Shown here in pieces: positions 1 to 10,079 of a stretch of 64,000 bases of DNA (within the stretch, counting starts at the first letter, position 1; each line of letters opens with the position of its first letter). A model generated the notes under the pieces. It was not told the DNA's origin and ran no database searches. It saw only the letters and a program-made list of their open reading frames with translations. This DNA is from Rhineura floridana. Lineage: Eukaryota; Chordata; Lepidosauria; Squamata; Rhineuridae. The DNA is taken from assembly GCF_030035675.1 (NCBI RefSeq), contig NC_084480.1, positions 288,820,394-288,884,393 of the forward strand. The letters are read 5' to 3'. A program made the position numbers and the translations under genes.

Positions 1-603
1 TGGATCACTTATCCTTCCCTGTGACCTATGAACCTCATAGTCACTCTAAATGCAGGACTACCACTGAAAGATATTTACACTTGTCAGTGTTGTATGTCAA
101 CATGACTGTACCATTTAAAAATAGCCCTAAGGGCTGGCTGACCCATTTGATCTCAGAGCCTTTCAGTTTGGCAATGCGCTTGTGTTTTGGATATTTTGAA
201 CAGCCTGTATCTGATTTAGAAGCAGGGCAGCAGCCGGCTTCTAGAAAGAGCTTGTGATGTTCAAGAATATGATTGCTGTCTTGATCCAAGGGATTTGAGT
301 AAGATACAGAATCTGTGATGAAGCAATCAATTTAGGAGGTGCATGGGCTTTTGACTACGTATCTACATGGAGATTATTATTACTGTTGTTTCAATTTGTT
401 CATGGTTTCTACCAAAAAAAGTCTCAAACTACAATAAAATACACAGTAATACAATTAATGACAAACTTCTCAGTTACAAGCAATAACACAGAGAAAGGAT
501 TAATCTGCAATAATAAATTACAAAAGAAATACCATTTCCCCACATAGCATCAGAGATGAAAACCCAGATATAACCAAAATGACCACAAGGACCACAATAA
601 TTG
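1..603. other. No gene seen
   Basis: AT-rich sequence without recognisable coding or repeat content apart from short runs. Two opposing frames of about 80 codons at 21-289 overlap each other and resemble nothing I know. Confidence 0.5.
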
Positions 604-674
604 GCTCCTGCTGGGAGGAAGGGTGGAATATAAATCAAATAATAAATAAATAAACAAGTAAATAAATAAATAAA
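604..674 (+). repeat. L2-type 3' end with (AATA)n tail
   Basis: GGCTCCTGCTGGGAGGAAGG then an AATA-repeat tail, the same 3' terminus as the L2 element ending at 39559. Only the last tens of bases remain. It abuts a minus-oriented L2 fragment. Confidence 0.7.
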
Positions 675-1675
675 TGCCCAAGTATGTTTTCACCTGGCAC
701 CAAAAATATGACAGTGTTGGTGCCAGGTGGAGGAGAGCATTCCACAATGTAGGGGCTGCCACTGAAAAGGGCCTATTTTCTTGTTACAACCTTCCCTGAC
801 TTTGTTTTGGAGGGGGCACACACAGAAGCATCACAGATTATGATCTCCAGGCAGGTTCATATGAGGAAAGGTAGCGCATAATGTATTGTTGTCCCAAACC
901 ATCTTTGCACAGGTTAAAAGCAACACTTTAAATTGGGCTCAGACATGAATTGGCAGTCAGTGTAGCTGGGCCAAAATAGGTATTATGTATTTGACCCACC
1001 TGGTCCCAGTCAGTAATCTGGTCACCCAATGCTTCACTAGCTGCAGTTTCTGAACTGTCTTCAAAGGCAGCCCAATGTGTTGTAATCTAGCCTGGATGTT
1101 ACCAGAGCATAGACCATCAAAACCATGTTATTCCCATCCAAATAGAGTCATAGCTGGGCCATCAGTTGAAGTTGATAGAAGGCACACTTTGTCACAGAAG
1201 TCACGTGCCTCCAGTGACAGTGATGGATCTAGATGTACCTCCAAGCTGCACATCTGCTCCTTCAGGGGGAGTGCAGCCCTGTCCAGAACCAGTTGCACCT
1301 CATCTATTCGTACCAAGGAGTAACCCACTAAGGTGTATCTGTCTTACCTGAATGAAGCTTCAGTCTGTTGGCTCTCATCCAGTTAATCACTTCAGTCAGA
1401 CACCAGTTCAGCACACTCACCACCACAGCTGCTTGAGATTAAAAGGTGCTGTGTGGCATCAGCATACTGATGACAGCAAACTCCATATGACCCCACACAG
1501 CAGCTTATTGTAACTATTAAACAGCATACAGGGGATAAGACTGAACCATATGGAACCCCACACTGGAGGCTCCACAGAGGCTAGCAATACCTCCCAGCAA
1601 CACCTTTCGGAGATGATCATCCAAGCAGAACTAGAACCACTGCAGACCAGCACTGCCAACTCCCACATTAGGTTG
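675..1675 (-). mobile_element. L2-clade LINE fragment
   Basis: Read on the minus strand it holds decayed versions of GVPQGSVLSP (near 1555), QYADDTQ (near 1465), NWMRANRLKL (near 1370), PLKEQ..SLEVHLDPSLSLEA (near 1250), and the distal LxYKxL and SFWRQ-like segments. Many stops. Truncated at both ends, joining BovB at 1676. Confidence 0.75.
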
Positions 1676-4600
1676 TTGTTGTTATGTGCCTCCAAGTCGA
1701 CTACAACTTATGGCGACCCTTCGAATCAGTGACCTCCAAGAGCATCTGTCATGAACCACCCTGTTCAGATCTTGTAAGTTCAGGTCTGTGGCTTCCTTTA
1801 TGGAATCAATCCATCTCTTCTTTGGCCTTCCTCTTTTTCTACTCCCTGCTGTTTTTCCCAGCATTATTATCTTTTCTAATGAATCATGTCTTCTCATGAT
1901 GTGTCCAAAATATGATAACCTCAGTTTCATCATTTTAGCTTCTAGTGATAGTTCTGGTTTAATTTGTTCAACACCCAACTCTTTGTCTTTTTTGCACTCC
2001 ATGGTATGCGCACAGCTCTCCTCCAACGCCACATTTCAAAGGAGTTGATTTTTCTCTTATCCACTTTTTTCACTGTCCAACTTTCACATCCAAACACAGA
2101 AATCAGAAATACCATGGTCTGAATGATCCCAACTTTAGTGTTCAGTGATACATCTTTACATTTGAGGACCTTTTCTAGTTCTCTCATAGCTGTCCTCCCC
2201 AGTCCTAGCCTTCTTCTGATTTCTTGACTATTGTCTCCATTTTGGTTAATGACTGTGCCGAGGTATTGATAATCCTTGACAAGTTCAATGCCCTCATTGT
2301 CAACTGTAAAGTTGCATAAATCTTCTGTTGTCATTACTTTAGTCTTTTTGACGTTCAGCTGTAGTCCTGCTTTTGTGCTTTCCTCTTTAACTTTCATCAG
2401 CATTCGTTTCAAATCATTACTGGTTTCTGCTAGTAGTATGGTATCGTCTGCATATCTTAAATTATTGATATTTCTCGCTCGTTTTCACACCTCCTTCATC
2501 TTGGTCCAATCCTGCTTTCCGTATATGTTCTGCATATAGATTAAATAAATAGGGTGATAAAATACACCCCTGCCTCACACCCTTTCCGATGGGGAACCAA
2601 TCGGTTTCTCTATATTCTGTCCTTACAGTAGCCTCTTGTGCAGAGTATAGGTTGCTCATCAGGACAATCAAATGCTGTGGCACCCCCATTTCTTTTAAAG
2701 CATTCCATAGTTTTTCATGATCTACACAGTCAAAGGCTTTGCTGTAATCTATAAAGCACAGGGTGATTTTCTTCTGAAATTCCTTGCTCAATTCCATTAT
2801 CCAACGTATGTTTGCGATATGATCTCTCGTACCTCTTCTCTTTCTAAATCCAGCTTGGATATCTGGCATTTCTCGCCCCATATATGGTAAGAGCCTTTGT
2901 TGTAGAATCTTGAGCATTACTTTACTTGCATGGGATATTAAGGCAATAGTTCAATAATTACTGCATTCCCTGGGATCCCCTCTCTTTGGAACTGGGATGT
3001 ATATTGAAAGCTTCCAGTCTGTGGGCCATTGTTTAGTTTTCCATATTTCTTGACAGATTTTTGTCAAAATTTGGACAGATTCAGTCTCGGTAGCTTGTAG
3101 CAACTCTATTGGTATGACATCTATTCCTGGTGATTTGTTCCTTCCAAGTATTTTAAGAGCAGCTTTCACCTCGCATTCTAAAATTTCTGGTTCTTCATCA
3201 TACGGTTCCTCCGTGAATGAATCTGTCATCCTGGCATCTCTTTTATAGAGTTCTTCAGTGTATTGCTTCCATCTTCCTTTTACTTCATCTCAGTCAGTCA
3301 GTGTGTTCCCCTGTTGATAATTCAACATCCCTACTCTTGGTTTAAATTTCCCTTTCATTTCTCTAATCTTTTGGAACAGGGCTCTTGTTCTACCCTTTTT
3401 GTTGTCTTCTTCTATTTCTATACAATAACTGTTGTAATAGTTCTTTGTCCCTATGTACTAGTCGCTGTATTGTTGCATTTAGGGTTCTGACTGTGTTTCT
3501 ATCTCCTTTTCCTTTTGCTTTCCTTCTCTCTTTAACCATTTTAAGAGTTTCTTCAGTCATCCATTGAGGTCTTTCTCTCTTTTTAACTAGAGGTATTGTC
3601 TTTTTGCATTCTTCCCTGATAACGTCTCTGACTTCATTCCATAGTTCTTCTGGTTCTCTGTCAACTAAGTTTAAAGCCTCAAACCTGTTCCTTATTTGAT
3701 CTTTATATGCTTCTGGGATTTTATTTAAATTGTATTTTGGCATGATGATTGCTTTGCTGTTCTTCTTTAGCTTTACTCTGATTTTCGATACGACCAGTTC
3801 ATGATCAGTACCGCAGTCTGCTCCTGGTCTTGTTTTTGCAGAAAGTAAGGAACTTCTCCATCTTCTGTGTCCAGGTGCAGGGTTGGGGTCCCGGGGATTC
3901 AGGAGAACTGGATTCAGAAGAACTGGAGAGAAGGGAGGGGGTCACTTCGCCAGAGTGGAGTGAAGACGAAGCAGAGGAAATTCCAGAGATAGAGTTACCT
4001 AGCAACGGAGACCTTGAAGGCTTTACAGTTTCAGAGTCTTCCCTTGAAGTTCCCACGCCTCCTCTGCTCCGAGTTTCAGAACAGGCGGGGGAAGAGGGAG
4101 GGCTGCCCAAGACAGAAAAGCCGCAAGACAGTTTTAAAACTGCCCCCCCTTTCCCCCATACCGGAGTCGGAGACTTCAGAAGAGGAGGGGCCCGTGCTTC
4201 CCCCGTCGCCGCGTACTCGAAGACAGTTGAAAAGACAAGAAAGTAGGGGGGGAAGGAGGGTGGTGACTGAGGGTCCGTTAAGGAGGAGTGAAAGGCTTCG
4301 CGCCCGTTTGCCCCCTTCTTAAGAGACAGGCGGGAAAGCAGTTCCTTGCTCTGTCAACTCTCTTTCTACATCGCAGGACCTGTAACTCTGTGTTGCTTCA
4401 TGAGAAGGCGCAGGCTCTGTTTGGATATTACCTTAATAAAAACTGAATTGCTTTCAACCACCAGTCTGATTCCTGAGTCCCATCCTGAGCCTGACATTCT
4501 GCTACCTGTTATATAATCAATTTGATTCCTATATTGACCATTGGGTGATGTCCACGTGTACAGTCGTCTTTTTGGTTGTTCAAAAAATGTGCCACTTCAA
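1676..4600 (-). mobile_element. BovB (RTE) LINE, 5'-truncated, split by a solo LTR
   Basis: Minus-strand pieces encode endonuclease/linker remnants (3743-2951), the reverse transcriptase block with FIDYSKAFDCVDHEKLW and GVRQGCILSPYLFNLYAE (2917-2560), YADDT near 2450, and the C-terminal region ending with GHIMRRHDSLEK and RKRGRPKKRW (2412-1690). The 3' end (GTTGTTGTTGTTATGTGCC on plus, 1674-1692) is the usual BovB terminus. Several stops and frameshifts split the frame, so it is inactive. Sequence upstream of the inserted LTR (4502-4590) is BovB endonuclease region. BovB is known in squamates and ruminants through horizontal transfer. Confidence 0.9.
3868..4496. mobile_element. Solo LTR inserted in BovB
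   Basis: 629 bp starting TGTC and ending GACA, with the 5-bp duplication TTCTG at 3863-3867 and 4497-4501. AATAAA occurs near 4435 on the plus strand, suggesting plus orientation. Removing it makes the flanking BovB sequence contiguous (CTTCTCCATCTTCTG joins TATAATCAATTTGATT). It is unlike the Gmr1-like LTR, so it comes from another LTR family, which I cannot name. Long open frames in it (such as 3830-4246) are not genes. Confidence 0.88.
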
Positions 4601-4639
4601 AAGGACTGAAAGCCTATGAGAGATCAAGAAGACCCCCCC

Positions 4640-5545
4640 CCATTTATTTATTTATTTTATTATACTTGTATACCGCCCCATAGCCGAAGCTCTCTGGGTG
4701 GTTTACAGTAACTAAAAACATTAAAACAAATACAATTTAAGACAGATCTTATAAAAACAATTTAAAACACAATTTAAAAATTTAAACAGTATAAAACACA
4801 TGCTAAAATGACTGGGAGAAGAGGAAAGTCTTGACCTGGTGCCGAAAAGATAAGTGTTGGCGCCAGGCGCACCTCGTCATGGAAATCATTCCATAATTTG
4901 GGGGCCACCACTGAGAAGGCCCTCTCCCTTGTTGCCATCCTCTGAGCTTCTCTTGGAGTAGGCACTCGGAGGAGGGCCTTTGATCTTGAACGTAATGTAT
5001 GGGTGGGTTTGTATAGGGAGAGGCGTTCCATCAGGTATTGTGGTCCCAAGCTGTGTGAGGCTTTATAGGTCAAAACCAGCACCTTGAATCGAACTCAGAA
5101 ACATACAGGCAGCCAGTGCAAGCGGGCCAGAATCGGTTTTATATGTTCGGATCGTGTGGTCCCTGTTACCAATCTGGCTGCTGCATTTTGCACAAGCTGC
5201 AGTTTCCGAACCGTCTTCAAAGGTAGCCCCACATAGAGTGCATTGCAGTAATCTAACTTGGAGGTTACCAGAGCATGGACAACTGAAGCCAGGTTATCCC
5301 TGTCCAGATAGGGACGTAGTTGGGCCACCAACCGAAGTTGGTAGAAGGCACTCCGTGCCACGGAAGCTACCTGAGCGTCAAGTGACAGAGATGATTCTAG
5401 GAGAACCCCCAAGCTACGAACCTGCTCTTTCAGGGGGAGCGCAACCCCATCCAGGACAGGTTGGACATCCACCATCTGGTCAGAAGAACCACCCACTAGC
5501 CTTTATTTGGGTAGTCCACTGAGTATCCTCAATAACAAGCATGTA
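4640..5545 (-). mobile_element. L2-clade LINE, 3' end
   Basis: Minus-strand frames 5496-5095 and 5082-4774 encode the C terminus of an L2 ORF2 (LDYCNALYVGLPLKTVRKLQ, AARLVTGT, HWLPV, SVVAPKLWND). The 3' tail reads CGGTATACAAGTATAATAAAATAAATAAATAAA on the minus strand, ending near 4640. Intact except for one frame break and 5' truncation. Confidence 0.85.
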
Positions 5546-6539
5546 CTAAAGTTTGACTGCATGTACCTGAAGTTTTCTATTTGAATTCAAGATGTCTCCC
5601 AACTTATTTTATTACTGCCAGCTTCAGTGCATATCACAGAGACATCCAGACTCTATCAAATGAGAGAGCAATAATGTCAACCATCTGGGCCATCTTTGCA
5701 TTCCACAGGTCAACCAGGGCTTCAGCACGAGCACCAGCCCTATCAGCTAAAACACCTCCCAAGCCATCTGGAAATTAATTGGATTCCTCAACTTCCAAGG
5801 ACAGACCATCCGTATGGGCCCACACCTCTGCACAGAGGAAAGTTACTGACAGCCTAAATCTAAACAGGAGAATGGTGTAAAATCCCTGAGCCTCAGATCA
5901 CCCCAATCCAGAGTGTCTGGCCACATGTATTAGGCCAATGAGATGTTGGGATAGCTCTATGATGGTTGAGTTTTAAATAATTCTTAGTTTTAAAAGATGC
6001 TAAATGTTGTATGTTGGAAGGCTATATTTTAATTGGAGTATGCAGCAGATCTGTGCTACGCCTGAATAACTAGGATGATTTTATGGCAATTTTACCCCTC
6101 ACTGAATCAAACCATTAAGTTCACAAAATAATCTAAGTCCAAAAAGGACCCTCACAAAATGTCATGTTGCTTTGTTTCCATATTCTACTTTTCTGTGAAC
6201 TGTATCTCTATGGTTTTCTGTGTTTCTCTAGGTCCATGGACTTTGCAAGAAGTGAGACTGTCTAGAATGCTATCTGCAGAGCACTAAAGACCTCTGGGCT
6301 TACTTTTCGTGGGTGAAAGCAGAGCAGCAGATTACATTTTTTTGGACGTTAAAGGCTTTAATTAACTTTTTAAAAAGTCATCCGTTGCTGTGCTTGGAAA
6401 AACTATGCCAGAGCTCTTTAGCTCTCCACACTCAGCATTCTGGACAGCCTCACTTTGTAATGCCTATTGAAGGACACAAACAAGCTCTTGAAAACAAAAC
6501 CAGCTAGCCAGAGTGAAGCTACTAATTTAAAAAAATTAC
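5546..6539. other. Unassigned sequence
   Basis: A 65-codon open frame at 5581-5778 has no recognised domain. The surrounding sequence (to about 5930) has the look of an old repeat, but I cannot name it. The rest appears unique. Confidence 0.4.
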
Positions 6540-6880
6540 ATAAGAAGAGCCTGCTGGATCAGATCAGTGGCCCATCTGGTCCAACATCCTGTTCACACAG
6601 TGGCTAACCAGATGCCTGTGCAAAGTCTGCAAGCAGAACCTGAGTGCAAGAGCACTCCCCTCTCCTGAAATTTCCAGTAACTCATATTCAGAAGCATACT
6701 GTCTCCAACTATGGAGGCAAGAGTATAGCCCTCATGGCTAGTAGTCACTGATAGCCTTACCCTCCAAGAATTTGTCTAATCCTCTTTTAAAGCCATCCAA
6801 GTTGGTGGGCATCACTGCCTCTTGTGGGAGTGAAGAGTACACACTACACAGCCATCTCTTAATTATTTTAAGGTAAGGAA
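6540..6880 (+). repeat. Dispersed sauropsid repeat, class not assigned
   Basis: TAAGAAGAGCCTGCTGGATC followed by GGCCCATCTGGTCCAACATC and CTCTTTTAAAGCCATCCAAG. I recognise this as a common interspersed sequence in lizard genomes, with relatives in other sauropsids, but cannot place it in a class from sequence alone. Confidence 0.55.
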
Positions 6881-7303
6881 GAGCAAGTCACAATCTCCCA
6901 CCCACCCCCACTCAAAATATAAAGCTAATATGGATTTTTAAGTTTTAGTCTAATTCTGGCAGAAACTGAAAAAGACAATCTTTCCTTTGTTTTTTAAAAA
7001 TCAAACTTTAAACATGCCAACAAAAGGGGAAAAAACCCTAGAGGTACCTGCCTGTAATTTGGCAGGCTTAATCCTCTGCATGGGGCTCCTGTGCTTGCAA
7101 ATTTCATCCACTTCTGCCAATAGGGAAAAAAGTGACAATCGTTTTTAGATTTCCCCTTTCCCCATAAGTGCATGAGAACACAGAGAATGTATATATATGG
7201 GTGCACCATCTTTTCCAGATGCAGTTCACACAACAGCTGACATGCATGGGAGGATCTGAAGAGCATCACCATTTCCCCAAAAGCTGTCCCACCCTTGACA
7301 GAG
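6881..7303. other. Unassigned flank of the gypsy element
   Basis: AT-rich. Contains GGTGCACCATCTTTTCCAG and GATGCAGTTCACAC at about 7200-7233, which recur in similar form near 14747-14782, suggesting an unclassified repeat. Confidence 0.4.
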
Positions 7304-7308
7304 TAGGA

Positions 7309-8004
7309 TGTGATGTTCCTATATATTAGTGTATATATGGTAAGTGCTGGTTGTTTAGAGTATACATGGTAAGTAGTGAAAGAGGAGGGGGAGTGAATGG
7401 GCAATAGAATGCTTGATGATTGGCTGAATGTTTAAAATGGCTGACAGTATAAATGAAAGGATGACAGGTAAATCTGGGTGAATGTGAGGTGGTGAATTGT
7501 GGAATCTGGGGGGAGAAGAGAAAGAGTGGATTGCTTGGTGGGGTTTAGAGAGTTGTTTACCAGGAGGGAGGTGGAGTTCGGATTAGTATTGAGTAAAACC
7601 ATATGCTTATGTGCCTTAAGAAGAAATCTTGTTAATCTTGTTAGCTTTGTTATCTGTAATAAATACTTAATTTGGTTTACCAAAGGCCTGATCCTTGGCT
7701 GGCGTTTCACAGACCAGAAGGGAGGGTAAGGTAATGACCAAGGCTGAAGGGGAACTGTAACAAATGGTGGCAGCGGTGAAGAGAATAACAATACCAGTAT
7801 TCAGAGTCTCTGGGAATACTAGTATTGGGACGTGACTGGTGGTTGCCTAGCAGGGGGATCTGTTGAGATCTGTGCTAGAGCGGATAGGTAAACCATAAGA
7901 GAGTGCGGTCCGGACTGGTGGAGTCCCTGGTGGTGCCTATAGACAGGCAGTAACCACGAGCAGGTAGCAACCTGACAGGGAGAGCCAGGGAAGGACGCCT
8001 CACA
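7309..8004 (+). repeat. 5' LTR of the Gmr1-like element
   Basis: Starts TGTGATGTTCC and ends CTCACA. It contains an AATAAA-type signal near 7658. The same sequence recurs at 12788-13483 and, as a solo copy, at 33117-33778. Confidence 0.92.
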
Positions 8005-8165
8005 TGTGGTGTCAGTAGCGGTGGGATACGAACAACAGAGAATCCAGATACGAACAACAGAGAATCCAGATACAGTGGTGTGGCAAAGAGAAATAACAAA
8101 ACAAGATTTCTTGTGAGAGTGACTGGCAAAGAGTGTGTGGCAAAGAGTGAGTGAACTCAAACACC

Positions 8166-10079
8166 ATGGCTGAATACATAAAAATGAAAAGAGAGGAGCT
8201 GGTGGAGAAGTGCATAACATTCAATTTACCTCACGAGGGTAAAGGGGTAGATGAATTGAGGGTAGCACTTATAGGATTTGCTACTGCCCAGCAAAAACAA
8301 CCTGTCAGGGAAGAGACCCCAGAAGGATATTTAAGCAATCCCGCTTATATAGAGTACTTGAGAGAGAAGTTAAGATGGGAGGCTGAGGAAAAAGACAAGC
8401 AGAGGGAGTTGGAAGCTGAGAGATTGAAGATGGAAGCTGAGAGATTGAGGATGGAAGGTGCAGAGAAGGAAAAACAGAGGGAGTTGGAAATTGAGAGAAT
8501 GAGATTGGGGTTTGAGGAGAGGGAGAAGCAACGAGCATTGGATGCTGAATTACAAGTAGAAAAGTTAAAATTTGATAGAGAGAAATTTCACTCTGAGGAG
8601 ACAAGGAAAGACAGAGATGGAGCAAAAATAAAAATTACTCCAAAGGACTTTGCTGTCTATGAGCCTGGTCAAGATCCTCAAATTTACCTCAGCACCTTTG
8701 AAAAAGCAGCTCAGTTGTGGGGGCTACCTGAAGATAAATACATGCAGTATTTATCAAACCTGATTAAAGGGGAATTGGCTGAGGTATACCAATATTTCCC
8801 CTCAGACAGGCCCGTCACCTATGCTGAATTCAAAGAAGCAGTGTTTAAAAGATTCAGACTGGGGCCTGATTATTTTAGAAAGCTTTTCAGAAACTGCCAG
8901 ATACAGACAGGGAGGTCTTTTGTGGAACTGGGAGCAAAGTTGATGGATATATTTGGAAAGTGGATGAGTAGTGCCAAAGCTCAGTCAGTGGAAGAGGTGA
9001 AAAGCCTCATGATACTGGATCAATTATACCATCAGTTACCACCAGAAATAAGGCTCCTGGTCAAAGACCGTTCCCCTACATCTGTGCAGGAGGCCGCAGA
9101 GATGGCGGATCACTTCGCCTCCAATAGAACTGGCTGGGTGGGGAAAACATCAAGAGAGTTTAAACCCAGACCATATAGTGCTGGCAGAAGGGATGTGGTA
9201 CCACAGCGAGTGAGTCCTCCATTAAAATCTGAAGGGCACAGGACACCCCAGAGTGGATCTGTGTACCCTAAAAGTGAGGAGAAATTATGCTACAAATGTG
9301 GTAGACCGGGGCACCTACATTTTCAATGTGAGGTTGCCAACCCCATTAGTAATCCTGCTCAGACAAGGGCAGTGAAAACAGAGCCCAAGGCTTTAGAAGC
9401 AGCGAAAAAGGTTCAGTTTTGCCAGATAAACTGGACAGAAGTAACAGACCTTGATTCAAGTCTGAGAGAGGAAGTGAGTGTACAAGGGGCAACTTATTGG
9501 GCATTGCTTGACACTGGTGCCACTCAGACGTTACTGAGGCCAGATTTAATAAAATCTGAAGAAATATTACCTCAGGAAACAGTGACTATCCAAGGAGTGA
9601 GGGGTCAACCAGACAGTTTGCCTGTGGCCCTAGTGAAAATGGAATGGAGAGGCCGAAAGGGCCAATATAAAGTTGGTATTAATGCCCAGCAACAAGAACC
9701 AGTAATACTGGGAAGAGATGTTATGGGGGCACAGGGGAAAATATATGTAGTGACCAGACAGCAAATTGGCAGAGAAAAAGAAGCCATATTAAGGGGGGCT
9801 GAAACAAACAGGGTGGAATCTGTTAACCAGCCTCAGGTCACCATAGCAACCACTAGCAGGCCTGCTGAAGAAGACAAACTGTATCAAGTGGTCTCTGGGG
9901 AAGAAGCAGATCAATTCAGGGAAGAGCTGCATAAAGATATAAGTCTGAAGCAGATAAAGGAACAAGCGCTGACCCAACAGATTCCTTTCACTGACAAACT
10001 GAGGAATCAAGTTGTGTGTGAGAATGGGATTTTATATAGACTGTGGATGCCTGCTGAAAGGATGAATGTGAACCAGTGA
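8166..10079 (+). CDS. gag-protease reading frame of the Gmr1-like element (fossil)
   Basis: Starts at an ATG in good context (8166). Order: a short N-terminal helical region, a long charged coiled coil (about residues 75-155, Glu/Lys/Arg-rich repeats), a capsid segment whose second half resembles the SCAN domain (about 205-315), a CCHC zinc knuckle near residue 380, then an aspartic protease with the LDTGAT active-site motif near 450. It is followed directly by pol in another frame, with a four-base overlap. Confidence 0.88.
   Translation: MAEYIKMKREELVEKCITFNLPHEGKGVDELRVALIGFATAQQKQPVREETPEGYLSNPAYIEYLREKLRWEAEEKDKQRELEAERLKMEAERLRMEGAEKEKQRELEIERMRLGFEEREKQRALDAELQVEKLKFDREKFHSEETRKDRDGAKIKITPKDFAVYEPGQDPQIYLSTFEKAAQLWGLPEDKYMQYLSNLIKGELAEVYQYFPSDRPVTYAEFKEAVFKRFRLGPDYFRKLFRNCQIQTGRSFVELGAKLMDIFGKWMSSAKAQSVEEVKSLMILDQLYHQLPPEIRLLVKDRSPTSVQEAAEMADHFASNRTGWVGKTSREFKPRPYSAGRRDVVPQRVSPPLKSEGHRTPQSGSVYPKSEEKLCYKCGRPGHLHFQCEVANPISNPAQTRAVKTEPKALEAAKKVQFCQINWTEVTDLDSSLREEVSVQGATYWALLDTGATQTLLRPDLIKSEEILPQETVTIQGVRGQPDSLPVALVKMEWRGRKGQYKVGINAQQQEPVILGRDVMGAQGKIYVVTRQQIGREKEAILRGAETNRVESVNQPQVTIATTSRPAEEDKLYQVVSGEEADQFREELHKDISLKQIKEQALTQQIPFTDKLRNQVVCENGILYRLWMPAERMNVNQ

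Noticed and set aside
3830-4246. 138-codon acidic open frame
   Set aside because: It runs across the LTR start out of BovB and lies mostly within a solo LTR; it has no gene structure.
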